DNA of 36,988 nucleotides from an uncultured Parvularcula sp. (GTDB lineage: Bacteria; Pseudomonadota; Alphaproteobacteria; Caulobacterales; Parvularculaceae). Shown in pieces: positions 9,414 to 17,574 of the stretch. Under the pieces are notes generated by a model. It had not been told where the DNA came from. It was given only the letters and a program-made list of their open reading frames with translations, and ran no database searches. The translations under genes were made by a program, and so were the position numbers. The stretch covers positions 1-36,988 of the forward strand of contig CALFRH010000411.1 of the NCBI GenBank assembly GCA_937919225.1, written 5' to 3'. Position 1 is the stretch's first letter. Every line of letters begins with the position of its first letter.

Positions 9414-10623
9414 TCGCGTCCGCGCAAGCCTGACGCGTTGCGTCCTCAGCCCCATTTTCTGGCGCTTTTGCCGCTCGCATCGAGGCCTTTTTATACATGT
9501 CATCGGCTAAAAGGCGGTTGAGAGCGGACAGTACCTCTTTGCCGGTATACTGACCAAAAAGCGTGAGGCCTAACTTTTGCGCCGCAATAGCCCGCCCCAC
9601 CATCAGCTGTTCTGAATGGGTCGGCAGGCCCAGTTGAGGGATACCATAGTGGACGAACGCCGCAGAAACGCCGTTGGAGGCATGACTAACCGCCACGTCG
9701 CAATCGGGGAGAAGGCGATCGAGGCGCACCGCCCCCTTAAACAACCGCACATGGGTATCCTCCAACCGATCCTCTATCTCTGGCGGTGCCTTTGGTGCAG
9801 CCAGGACGACATCAATATCCGCGGACAGGCGCGTAAGCGCATCGAGAGCGGCAAAAAAGGGCGGCTTGCCCGCCTCCAGATAAGCAAAAACTCTCGCCTT
9901 CGCCCCCCTCCGCCAGCTGACGTCAATCCCCTGATATAGGGTTATGAGCGGTCCCAAATAGCGTGGGTGATCGGGTTCCCAGTCTTGACGCGGATGGTAG
10001 GGGTCGATCTCAGGACTCGTCGCGAGTAAATATTCATCTGCCTGAAGAAGGTCAGAAAATACCGGTAAGGGTGGTGCATTGCGGCGAGCAAGAACCTCAT
10101 TCGCATTGGCCAAAATCTCGGCCTCACGAGCGAAGAGGGCCTTTTTCTTATCCTCTCCCCCCTCCCAAAAAAGGAAAGGCGGCATGGGCGTTGCCCGCGG
10201 GGGCGCGTCATATCCACCGCCGAGTATAGCGGTCTTCACGTTCCGTCCACGGGCCGCAAGCAGGGCGGTGGGGGCCGCCTGCGCCACCAAAACATCGGGC
10301 CTCACCTCATCGAGAAGGCTGCCCCATGCCTCCTCAAGAGCGCTAAGGACCGGAACCTCCGCCCACCCCACATGACGCAGCACATCTGCATAACTCCTCC
10401 CTACCCCTTTGCTGTCTCCCTTTTCGATTTCAGGACATATAGGGGCTTGAAGAAGGGTGAACGGCACGTCTGTTTCGAACTTCCGAACACTGACCAGATT
10501 CTGCGCTGCGAATAAAAGCGCCGCTCCCCCCACCATAGGGCGCATGGTTTCAATCACCATCGAGATATGGCCGAAATTCGCCCCCAACTCCCAGGCATAG
10601 AGAATGCGCGGTAGCGCCGCCAC
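9385..10623 (-). CDS. GT1/UGT-like glycosyltransferase
   Basis: 412 residues with two Rossmann-like halves of the GT-B fold. The N-terminus (ILYAWELGANFGHISMVIET) is the acceptor domain. The C-terminal donor site is CDVAVSHASNGVSAAFVHYGIPQLGLPTHSEQ, which resembles the nucleotide-sugar-binding motif of MGT/UGT enzymes, with the Glu-Gln pair expected to contact the sugar. It starts with GTG overlapping the upstream TIGR03032 stop (TAGTG), so the two are translationally coupled. Acceptor and sugar are unknown. The N-terminal resemblance to macrolide and lipid glycosyltransferases is general only. Confidence 0.8.
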   Translation of the reverse strand: MAALPRILYAWELGANFGHISMVIETMRPMVGGAALLFAAQNLVSVRKFETDVPFTLLQAPICPEIEKGDSKGVGRSYADVLRHVGWAEVPVLSALEEAWGSLLDEVRPDVLVAQAAPTALLAARGRNVKTAILGGGYDAPPRATPMPPFLFWEGGEDKKKALFAREAEILANANEVLARRNAPPLPVFSDLLQADEYLLATSPEIDPYHPRQDWEPDHPRYLGPLITLYQGIDVSWRRGAKARVFAYLEAGKPPFFAALDALTRLSADIDVVLAAPKAPPEIEDRLEDTHVRLFKGAVRLDRLLPDCDVAVSHASNGVSAAFVHYGIPQLGLPTHSEQLMVGRAIAAQKLGLTLFGQYTGKEVLSALNRLLADDMYKKASMRAAKAPENGAEDATRQACADAIMRLAVASS

Positions 10624-11762
10624 TACACCCCCGGGGCCTCTGGCGCCCCTGGCGTCGGCCTGATCATAAAGCGGATCTCAGGGGTTTTAAAACCAAGCGC
10701 CATTGGCCGCTTGATCGACTTTAGGGCCGCCACATCATAGAGTTCCTGAACGACCCCTTGGATCTCAAGCGAGTGCTCCATATCACCCGTATCAAGATTA
10801 ATCACCGCGATCATGCAGCGCGGCTCCATATTGTTGGCTGTAAGGCGTTCATCAAGGGGTAGCCCCTCAAAGGTTTTCTCTTTACGCGGACGGGAGACAC
10901 CGATGATGGCATAGCGGCCGATAAAGGCGATGCCCCGCGCAAACCCAGGCAAAAAGCACATAGGCTGGAACTCGCCCGTGTCGAGATCGACTTTACCGAA
11001 CTCACCCGTACCGGACTGTACGAGATAAAGCTGGTCCCTATAGAAACGCGGTGAGTGGGGCATGGAGAGGCCCTTCGCCACCACCTTTCCATCGGGCACC
11101 GACATCACCATGCCGCTGCCCACACGATTATCGCGCCAGCCCCCCGCGATATTGCTCTCTGCCACAATGGTGACATAGGCGGGTTGACCGTCCTTCATGG
11201 CAAGGCCGTTCAGGTGACACCGGTCCTCAGCAGCAATCCGATCGATAAAGGGCGGCTTCCAAATCGGTTTGAAGCTGTTCACCTCGTCAAAGGTGGCTAG
11301 GCAGTTAAACCGCGTGACCACAAAGATAGGTTTATCCCCACTAGCGTCGGGGTGGACATCATGAACGTCAACATCGCCCGTGGTGCGCCCCTCCACAGGG
11401 ACATAGACGGCGTCGTAGCCGTCCTGCTCCTGACCGGGTTCGAGAAAATCCTCAAACCGCCATAGCTGATAAAGTGAAGATAACCACAGGCGTCGGTTAC
11501 CGACCCCAAGGCCCATACACCGCGGAAAACTGCGCTCAAAGATGGAAAGGCAGCCGGTTTCAGGGTGCGTGCCAATGAGGAAGATCTTGCCTGCCTGATA
11601 GGTTGTGAAGGCAAAACTTGACCCGGTGCCCGCCAACCAGGTGCCAAACATCCGCGACGGTACAAGCTGCAACTTGGGCGCCTCATTCCCGCTGCCATCA
11701 GTCCCTTCATCACGCTGCTGATGTGCAGCGGACGTCCCCTCTGAACTGGTTGTATTGACCAT
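10623..11762 (-). CDS. TIGR03032 family protein
   Basis: 379 residues from the ATG at 11762, which has GAGGAGTGAGGGG upstream; the track start at 11819 has no such support. The stretch GSSFAFTTYQAGKIFLIGT and the following Trp/Tyr-rich strands (RRLWLSSLYQLWRFED) match the uncharacterised TIGR03032 family, which looks like a beta-propeller. No signal peptide is visible, so it is probably cytoplasmic. The stop codon overlaps the glycosyltransferase start, implying a joint function, for example binding a glycan or peptide that the glycosyltransferase modifies. Function is unknown. Confidence 0.8.
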   Translation of the reverse strand: MVNTTSSEGTSAAHQQRDEGTDGSGNEAPKLQLVPSRMFGTWLAGTGSSFAFTTYQAGKIFLIGTHPETGCLSIFERSFPRCMGLGVGNRRLWLSSLYQLWRFEDFLEPGQEQDGYDAVYVPVEGRTTGDVDVHDVHPDASGDKPIFVVTRFNCLATFDEVNSFKPIWKPPFIDRIAAEDRCHLNGLAMKDGQPAYVTIVAESNIAGGWRDNRVGSGMVMSVPDGKVVAKGLSMPHSPRFYRDQLYLVQSGTGEFGKVDLDTGEFQPMCFLPGFARGIAFIGRYAIIGVSRPRKEKTFEGLPLDERLTANNMEPRCMIAVINLDTGDMEHSLEIQGVVQELYDVAALKSIKRPMALGFKTPEIRFMIRPTPGAPEAPGV

Positions 11763-11859
11763 CCGACCCCTCACTCCTCGACGCTGGGCAATGGTGCTAG
11801 CAGATCCTGCCCTGCACAAAAACCTTGCCGTTGGGTAATAAAGACACGGATCAAGACGG

Positions 11860-11877
11860 TTGAAAAACCCTTTTCAA
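11860..11877. promoter_or_regulatory. Perfect inverted repeat upstream of the ABC genes
   Basis: TTGAAAA-ACCC-TTTTCAA has 7-bp perfect arms around 4 nt. It lies in the 220-bp divergent gap between the TIGR03032 and ABC ATPase genes. It could be an operator for either unit. No regulator gene adjoins. Confidence 0.35.
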
Positions 11878-11982
11878 AATCAATTCGAAGCGGGCTGCAA
11901 AATCTCCCCTTTCAAGCATTTTGCTTCCTGATGATTTCCCCCATATCCTTCTTCGAAAGACACGCGCCACCATGGAGTTCCT

Positions 11983-12693
11983 ATGTCCACAAGCCCCCAC
12001 GCCCTTCAGATTGAGGGACTGGCCTTTGGCTGGACGAAAGGGGAGGCCCTCCTCAACATTCCCGCTTTGACGATCAAGGCGGGGGAGCGGGTCTTCCTTG
12101 AAGGCCCTAGCGGTTGTGGCAAGTCGACACTCCTCTCCCTCATCTCCGGGGTCACCCCATCGCAAGGGGGTACCTTACATGTTCTGGATACAGATATTAC
12201 GGCCCTGTCCGCCGCCAAACGAGACGCCTTCCGCGCCAACCGGCTCGGGATCATTTTTCAGCTGTTCAACCTCGTCCCTTATCTGTCGGTCATCGACAAT
12301 ATCCTTCTTCCCTGCCGGTTTTCTCCCGCGAGGGCGAAGCGCGCCGTCGCTGAACGGGGCAGCATAAAAGAAGCCGCCGCAGACTTACTGGGCCGCCTCG
12401 GCCTTGACGCCGTCGCAGATACAAAGAGGGGCGCTGGCACCTTAAGCGTCGGCCAACAACAAAGGGTGGCCGCTGCCCGGGCCCTTATCGGCGCACCCGA
12501 TTTTGTCATTGCCGACGAACCCACCTCAGCCCTCGACACCGATACCCGGAACGCGTTCATCGACACCCTTCTCTCGGAGACCGAGCGCAGCGGGGCGGCC
12601 CTTCTATTTGTGTCCCATGACAAAGGCCTCGCGCCATCGTTTGACACTCATCTCTCTCTTCCGGCGCTCAACCAACAGGGGGCCGGGCGATGA
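11983..12693 (+). CDS. ABC transporter ATP-binding protein (LolD/MacB type)
   Basis: 236 residues, a complete ATPase domain: Walker A EGPSGCGKST near residue 40, Q-loop in IIFQLFNLVPYLSV, signature LSVGQQQRVAAARAL, Walker B FVIADEPTSALD and switch His in LLFVSHD. The sequence style is that of the MacB/LolD/DevA group that powers FtsX-like permeases in moving substrates from the inner membrane to the periplasm or outward. The ATG has GGAG upstream. Its stop overlaps the permease start (ATGA), so the two form one transporter. The substrate is not evident. Confidence 0.95.
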   Translation: MSTSPHALQIEGLAFGWTKGEALLNIPALTIKAGERVFLEGPSGCGKSTLLSLISGVTPSQGGTLHVLDTDITALSAAKRDAFRANRLGIIFQLFNLVPYLSVIDNILLPCRFSPARAKRAVAERGSIKEAAADLLGRLGLDAVADTKRGAGTLSVGQQQRVAAARALIGAPDFVIADEPTSALDTDTRNAFIDTLLSETERSGAALLFVSHDKGLAPSFDTHLSLPALNQQGAGR

Positions 12694-13961
12694 GCATTGC
12701 AAACTTCCTCAGCCTCGCCTGGCAAAGCCTGTTAAGCCGCCGGGCCACCGCTCTCCTCACCATTCTGTCGGTCGCGCTGTCGGTCGCGCTCTTCCTTGGG
12801 GTGGATAAAATCCGCCGGTCGGCCGAAGCGAGCTTCGAGGCCACCATCTCCGGCACCGATTTGATCGTTGGGGCCCGCTCTGGCCAGATCAACCTGCTTT
12901 TATATTCGGTCTTCCGTATCGGGAACGCGACCAACAATATCTCGTGGGATAGCTATGAGGCCGTTGCCAACCGGCCCGAAGTTGAGTGGACCATCCCTCT
13001 TTCCTTGGGGGACAGCCATAAGGGCTATCGTGTCCTTGGGACCAATGGATCGTATTTCCAGCATTTCGAATATGGCGGCGGTCGGTCCTTAAGCCTCGCT
13101 GAAGGGGGTCGGTTCAACGCGCCCGACGATGTGGTTCTTGGCGCCGCGGTAGCGCGGGAGCTGAATTATTCCCTGGGGGATGAAATCATCATCGCCCATG
13201 GGCTTCAATCGGTGTCGTTTGCTGAGCATAAGGATGATCCATTCACCGTTGTGGGTATCCTCGCCCCCACCGGGACCCCTGTAGACCGCACTGTGCATGT
13301 CAGCCTTGAAGGTCTCGACGCGGTACATGCGGACTTCCCTTCCGCCACCCTGGTAAGAGCGCGTGCCCCCGCCGTCGATGAAGCGATGAGCGGCGATGAC
13401 TATAAGGCAGAGTCGATCACCGCGTTCATGGTCGGCCTTAAAAATCGGGCCTTGGTGCTTAGACTCCAACGAGACATTAATACCTATGAGGATGAAGCCC
13501 TCTTGGGTATTATTCCAGGCATTGCGCTGGCGGAATTGTGGTCTGTGGTGGGAACGGCGGAAACCGCCCTCCTCGCCATTAGCGGGTTTGTGGTCATGAC
13601 CGGACTATTGTGCTTACTCACCGCGATTTTGACGAGCCTTAATGAGCGCCGCCGGGAGGTCGCGGTCTTAAGGGCCGCCGGGGCACAAAGAGGGCATGTC
13701 TTCTCCCTCCTCATTGTCGAAAGCGCTCTTGTGGGCTTCATTGGGGCCCTGGTCGGGGCGGGGTTCATCTATGGGGGTCTTGGCATCGCCGGACCCATTA
13801 TTGAGGGACGGTACGGCGTGCCCTTAGCCAATCTTGGCCCTAGCCTTTACGATCTTATGATCCTTGGCGGGGTGGTGGGCGCGGCAACCCTGCTCGGGGC
13901 CATCCCCGCCTGGAGGGCATATCAGAATGCCCTGTCGGATGGGCTGTCGGTGAAGCTGTAA
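12690..13961 (+). CDS. ABC transporter permease (MacB/FtsX type)
   Basis: 423 residues with four membrane segments: one near the N-terminus (ALLTILSVALSVALFLGV), a large extracytoplasmic MacB-like core, then three C-terminal helices (LLAISGFVVMTGLLCLLTAI, VFSLLIVESALVGFIGALVGA and the last ending LLGAIPAWRAY). The loop RRREVAVLRAAGA between helices is the coupling motif to the ATPase. It overlaps the ATPase gene by 4 bp. This mechanotransmission-type pair could export a lipoprotein, peptide or lipid. No membrane-fusion protein is encoded next to it, so DevBCA-style export is not indicated. Confidence 0.93.
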   Translation: MSIANFLSLAWQSLLSRRATALLTILSVALSVALFLGVDKIRRSAEASFEATISGTDLIVGARSGQINLLLYSVFRIGNATNNISWDSYEAVANRPEVEWTIPLSLGDSHKGYRVLGTNGSYFQHFEYGGGRSLSLAEGGRFNAPDDVVLGAAVARELNYSLGDEIIIAHGLQSVSFAEHKDDPFTVVGILAPTGTPVDRTVHVSLEGLDAVHADFPSATLVRARAPAVDEAMSGDDYKAESITAFMVGLKNRALVLRLQRDINTYEDEALLGIIPGIALAELWSVVGTAETALLAISGFVVMTGLLCLLTAILTSLNERRREVAVLRAAGAQRGHVFSLLIVESALVGFIGALVGAGFIYGGLGIAGPIIEGRYGVPLANLGPSLYDLMILGGVVGAATLLGAIPAWRAYQNALSDGLSVKL

Positions 13962-13984
13962 GGGGGCGGATTATTCACCCCCTT
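13960..13984. terminator. Hairpin between convergent genes
   Basis: AAGGGGG and CCCCCTT form a perfect 7-bp stem around an 11-nt loop. It overlaps the permease stop and the 3' end of the opposing gene. No clear T-tract follows, so its role as a bidirectional terminator is tentative. Confidence 0.45.
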
Positions 13985-14996
13985 CCGCCTCTCGCGCAAT
14001 GCGGGCGATTTCTTCCATCGCTTTGCGATCGATCACCGGGTCCTCCCGCAACATCCAGCTGGGTCGCCAGCCGGACAGCGGCTCGGAAATAGGCGTGCCA
14101 TGGTCCGCAAGGGCCGGATTGCTCATGCTGATATAGGACCGGTTATCATAGGTGGAGAGGAACTTTCGGTACTCCGCCTCACTGTCGAAGGCTTCGCGAT
14201 ACCGCCCTAACTCCAAAAACTCTTTAGACTGAAAACGGGGGTCTTGCGGTTGGTAGATGCTCTCATTGTCGGCAAGATCGCCATAGGGGTCAGGGCCATA
14301 GCGCGGCAGGCGCGCGCCGCGGCGCAGCTCGCGCGCCACCTTCACCCAATCCCCGCCAAGGTCCGCCACCTCCCCCTGCCAACCGGATAGGATCTCTCGA
14401 CCCGCGCATTCGGCGGCCTTATCGGGATCGCTGAACTGCTCATAGCAGCTGAGCGCCACCAGGCCGTCGGGGGTCCCAAGCCCCTGATCTGTATCCGGCA
14501 GAGCCACCGCCGGCACGGACAGATCCGCTGTTTCGGGCAAGGCGGCCGCCGGCGCAGGGGCTGGCGCCTCGGCCAGGGGCGCCACCTCCTCTGCCGGCTC
14601 ATCCTCCGGGCTGGCCTCAGCCGCGGCGATTTCGACCTCCGGATCCTCGGCCACCTCCTCCTCAGGGGTCGGGGTCTCGGGCGGTTCTGGCGTCTCGCGC
14701 ACCACATAGACCGTCACCGCCGACAGCGCGTCCGGGATCCCCCTTAGAGGAGGGTCGAAGGTGAGCGATAAGATCAAAGCGGCAAGCCCGAGATTCAACG
14801 CAACCGCCATCGCCCAAGGGCTCGCGGTACGACAGCGCGCTTTCACCCCCGCCGGCACCCGCGCGAGGGCGCGGGCCGCGGGACGGGCCACAGAACGCGC
14901 CAGTCGCCATTTCGACCGTCGCCATGTGCGCCCTAATATCGTTCGTCGCCACCGTGCCATTGCAGAAACCATCGCGGTCGGGCTATCCCCCGTCAC
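13971..14996 (-). CDS. Single-pass membrane protein with Pro/Glu-rich linker, function unknown
   Basis: 341 residues. An Arg-rich cytoplasmic N-terminus (residues 1-58) precedes one transmembrane helix (about 60-80, WAMAVALNLGLAALILSLTF). A Pro/Glu/Ala-rich linker (about 101-155) follows, then a C-terminal domain of about 180 residues containing LSCYEQFSDPDKAAECAGRE, whose two cysteines could pair. The layout resembles TonB or TolA, but the C-terminal part does not look like a TonB fold to me. The GTG at 14996 or the ATGs at 14972 and 14960 are possible starts. It faces the ABC permease gene and is divergent from purD. Confidence 0.75.
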   Translation of the reverse strand: MTGDSPTAMVSAMARWRRTILGRTWRRSKWRLARSVARPAARALARVPAGVKARCRTASPWAMAVALNLGLAALILSLTFDPPLRGIPDALSAVTVYVVRETPEPPETPTPEEEVAEDPEVEIAAAEASPEDEPAEEVAPLAEAPAPAPAAALPETADLSVPAVALPDTDQGLGTPDGLVALSCYEQFSDPDKAAECAGREILSGWQGEVADLGGDWVKVARELRRGARLPRYGPDPYGDLADNESIYQPQDPRFQSKEFLELGRYREAFDSEAEYRKFLSTYDNRSYISMSNPALADHGTPISEPLSGWRPSWMLREDPVIDRKAMEEIARIAREAEGGE

Positions 14997-15094
14997 CTAA
15001 AATCCCGCTCATATAGCTATTGGCGATGGCGCGGACAAAAGTGCGCTCATATAGCCGAAGGCGGTAGTGCTCAGAAAATTGGAGACGGTGATCC

Positions 15095-16366
15095 ATGCAC
15101 ATCCTGTTGGTGGGCGGCGGCGGTCGCGAACATGCCCTAGCTTGGAAAATTGCGCAAAGCCCTTTGGTGAGGCGCCTCACCTGCGCCCCGGGTAGCGATG
15201 CGATGGCGGCAACAATAGGGGCCAAGGGCACTTGCGTTGCGGTATCCCCTGCCGACGTGCCGAGCTTCGCAAAAGCCGAAGGCATCGATCTCGTCGTGGT
15301 GGGGCCAGAGGCGCCCTTGGCCGATGGCCTCGCCGACCAACTTGAAGCGGTGGGCATCCCCTGCTTCGGCCCCAGTGCCGTGGGGGCGCAGCTTGAAACT
15401 TCTAAAGCCTTCACCAAGGACCTTTGCGCCGCCCACACTATCCCCACCGCCGCCTATGGTCGGTTCGATGCAGCGGACGAGGCCAAAGCCTTCCTCCGTA
15501 CCATGACGGCCCCTTATGTGATTAAGGCCGACGGCATCGCCGCGGGCAAAGGCGTCGTCATCCTCGATACGCTCGAAGAGGCGGATAAAGCCGTCGACGA
15601 AATGCTCGCAGGACAGTTTGGTGAGGCGAGCGCTACGATTGTTATTGAAGAGTTTTTGACCGGCACAGAGGTCAGTGTCTTTGCCCTCACCGATGGAGAA
15701 ACCCTCCTCCATTGTGGCGACGCCCAGGACCATAAACGTGCCTTTGACGGGGATCAGGGGCCCAACACCGGCGGCATGGGCTGCTTCTCCCCCTCCCCGC
15801 TGTTCACCCCGGCGATAAAGGAAGCAACCTACACCTCCATCATTGAGCCGACCCTGAAAGCCCTCAAAGAAAAGGGCATCACCTATCGCGGCGTGCTTTA
15901 CGCGGGCCTCATGCTCACCGAGGATGGGCCAAAGCTCATTGAATATAATGCCCGCTTTGGCGACCCTGAGTGCCAGATCCTGATGCGCCGATTACGGAGT
16001 GATATTGTCCCCGCCCTGTGGGGCGCCGCCACCGGACGCCTTTCTGGCATCGGCCTTGATTGGCGAGCTGAGGCGTCGGCCAATGTGGTCTACGCGACCA
16101 AGGGCTATCCGGGATCCTATGACAAGGGGTCGGAGATTAAGGGCCTCGACGACGCCGCCGAAGCCGATGAAGCCGTCCTGTTCCACGCGGGCACCAAAAT
16201 CGACGGCGACAAAGTCCTGTCTAATGGCGGGCGTGTGCTGAATGTGACAGCGCTGGGAGACGATCTGGGGGCGGCCGTCGACCGAGCCTACGAAGCCATC
16301 GAGAAAATTAGCTGGCCCGAAGGGTTCTATCGGACGGACATTGGGAAAGCGTATCGGGGGCTTTGA
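15095..16366 (+). CDS. purD: Phosphoribosylamine-glycine ligase
   Basis: 423 residues, the standard length for GAR synthetase. It joins phosphoribosylamine and glycine using ATP in the second step of purine synthesis. The N-domain begins HILLVGGGGREHALAWKIAQSP. The ATP-grasp domain shows YVIKADGIAAGKGVVI, the substrate loop DHKRAFDGDQGPNTGGMGCF and the metal-binding IEYNARFGDPECQ. All key stretches are intact. It stands alone, divergent from the Pro/Glu-rich membrane protein and convergent with the VOC gene at 16406. Confidence 0.98.
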   Translation: MHILLVGGGGREHALAWKIAQSPLVRRLTCAPGSDAMAATIGAKGTCVAVSPADVPSFAKAEGIDLVVVGPEAPLADGLADQLEAVGIPCFGPSAVGAQLETSKAFTKDLCAAHTIPTAAYGRFDAADEAKAFLRTMTAPYVIKADGIAAGKGVVILDTLEEADKAVDEMLAGQFGEASATIVIEEFLTGTEVSVFALTDGETLLHCGDAQDHKRAFDGDQGPNTGGMGCFSPSPLFTPAIKEATYTSIIEPTLKALKEKGITYRGVLYAGLMLTEDGPKLIEYNARFGDPECQILMRRLRSDIVPALWGAATGRLSGIGLDWRAEASANVVYATKGYPGSYDKGSEIKGLDDAAEADEAVLFHAGTKIDGDKVLSNGGRVLNVTALGDDLGAAVDRAYEAIEKISWPEGFYRTDIGKAYRGL

Positions 16367-16405
16367 TCAGCATCCTCATTACGGGCGCTGTGTGGAGCGA
16401 AAAAG

Positions 16406-16819
16406 CTACTCCCCATCCGGTACATTCTCAAACAAGGCACAGACCGCGCCCGCAGGATCTTCGATCACGCAATACCGGCTTTGACCGTAGGGCTGAATAT
16501 CGGTCACCAGCGCTCCCCCCAACTCGGTGACCTTTGCTCGCGCAACGTCGAGGTCAGCAACGCCAAAATAGTTGAGCCATTGCGCGGGGAGCTTCGCATT
16601 CCCCCCACGGGCGTGGCAGATACCCACCGGGTGGAAGGGCCTCTCTTTCGGCCGGTCAGGGAACGGGCCCGGCGCCACCATCATATAGTCCTGGTACCCG
16701 CCCATCTCCACAGGCTCGAAGGTCCACCCCACCACGGCCGCATAAAAGTCGCGAACCGCTTCGGCGTGCGGGACCGTCAAATCTGTCCACAAAATGTGGC
16801 CGACATCTGAACCAGGCAT
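16406..16819 (-). CDS. Small VOC-family protein
   Basis: 137 residues, one VOC unit in the form seen in small glyoxalase-like or antibiotic-resistance-like proteins: VGHILWTDLTVPHAEAVRDFY, then QWLNYFGVADLDVARAKVTELGG and VIEDPAGAVCALFE. It is the second gene after pdxH with a 19-bp gap. A strong RBS (GGGAGGAG) precedes the ATG, and the same bases pair with an upstream CCTCC in a small hairpin. The substrate cannot be predicted. Confidence 0.88.
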   Translation of the reverse strand: MPGSDVGHILWTDLTVPHAEAVRDFYAAVVGWTFEPVEMGGYQDYMMVAPGPFPDRPKERPFHPVGICHARGGNAKLPAQWLNYFGVADLDVARAKVTELGGALVTDIQPYGQSRYCVIEDPAGAVCALFENVPDGE

Positions 16820-16824
16820 GATCT

Positions 16825-16837
16825 CCTCCCAAGGAGG
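16825..16837 (-). promoter_or_regulatory. Hairpin covering the VOC ribosome-binding site
   Basis: On the minus strand CCTCC-TTG-GGAGG forms a perfect stem with a 3-nt loop, starting just after the pdxH stop codon. Its right arm is the Shine-Dalgarno sequence of the VOC gene. Ribosomes ending pdxH would open it, so it would couple VOC translation to pdxH. Confidence 0.45.
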
Positions 16838-16838
16838 C

Positions 16839-17522
16839 TTACGGATAAAGCCGTGTCTTCCCCCACCCGTCGCCGCTATTTTCGAACAAGAGGCGATCGT
16901 GCAAGCGATAAGGGCGGTTCACCCAAAATTCGATAGAGGTGGGGATCACCCGGTAGCCGCACCAAAAGTCGGGGCGGCGCACTTCGCGCCCTTCATAGAT
17001 CGCTTCATAGTCCTCGACCCGGGTCTTTAAAATCTGCTCGTCGCTCATGGGCCGCGACTGTTGCGAGGCCCAGGAGCCGATCTGCGCGCCCCGGCTGCGC
17101 CCCGCAAAATAGGCGTCGTTTTCCGCTTCGGACACTGGCTCGACCGTGCCCCTCACCCGGACCTGGCGGCGAATCGACTTCCAATGGAAGCAGAGCGCAG
17201 CGACCGGATTGTCCGCTAGCTCATCGCCCTTCGTGGAGGTGGTGTTGGTATAAAATACGAACCCCTCGTCCAAATCCTTCAACAAGACCACACGCACATT
17301 GGGCACACCCTCTTTATCGATGGTGGCGACAGACATCGCATTCGGGTCATTCACCTCGTGCTTTTTGGCCAGTTCCAGCCAATCAGCGAACAAATCCAAC
17401 GGATCATCATGGTTAAAGACCTTGCCTTGATCGGTATCGACGGCAAAAGCCTCTTGAGCGTCTGCCTCCTCGGCATAGTCTTCGTCGGACGGTGACGGCG
17501 GGATTAGGTTTTCTTGATCCAT
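16839..17522 (-). CDS. pdxH: Pyridoxamine 5'-phosphate oxidase
   Basis: 227 residues from the ATG at 17522. The track start at 17744 would overlap aroC and is rejected. This FMN enzyme makes pyridoxal 5'-phosphate from the pyridoxamine or pyridoxine phosphates. Family stretches are clear: NVRVVLLKDLDEGFVFYTN, CFHWKSIRRQVRVRG, GSWASQQSRPM and the C-terminal NRPYRLHDRLLFE. An acidic N-terminal tail of about 40 residues precedes the core. It is divergent from aroC across 52 bp and leads a two-gene unit with the VOC protein. Confidence 0.96.
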   Translation of the reverse strand: MDQENLIPPSPSDEDYAEEADAQEAFAVDTDQGKVFNHDDPLDLFADWLELAKKHEVNDPNAMSVATIDKEGVPNVRVVLLKDLDEGFVFYTNTTSTKGDELADNPVAALCFHWKSIRRQVRVRGTVEPVSEAENDAYFAGRSRGAQIGSWASQQSRPMSDEQILKTRVEDYEAIYEGREVRRPDFWCGYRVIPTSIEFWVNRPYRLHDRLLFENSGDGWGKTRLYP

Positions 17523-17574
17523 ATAGGCTATAGATAGCGTTATTTTATCCGATAGGGAAACGACCTGAACCAAT

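Noticed and set aside
13971-14996. Calling the Pro/Glu-rich protein TonB
   Set aside because: Only the layout is similar; the C-terminal domain lacks the TonB pattern, and no ExbB/ExbD genes are nearby.
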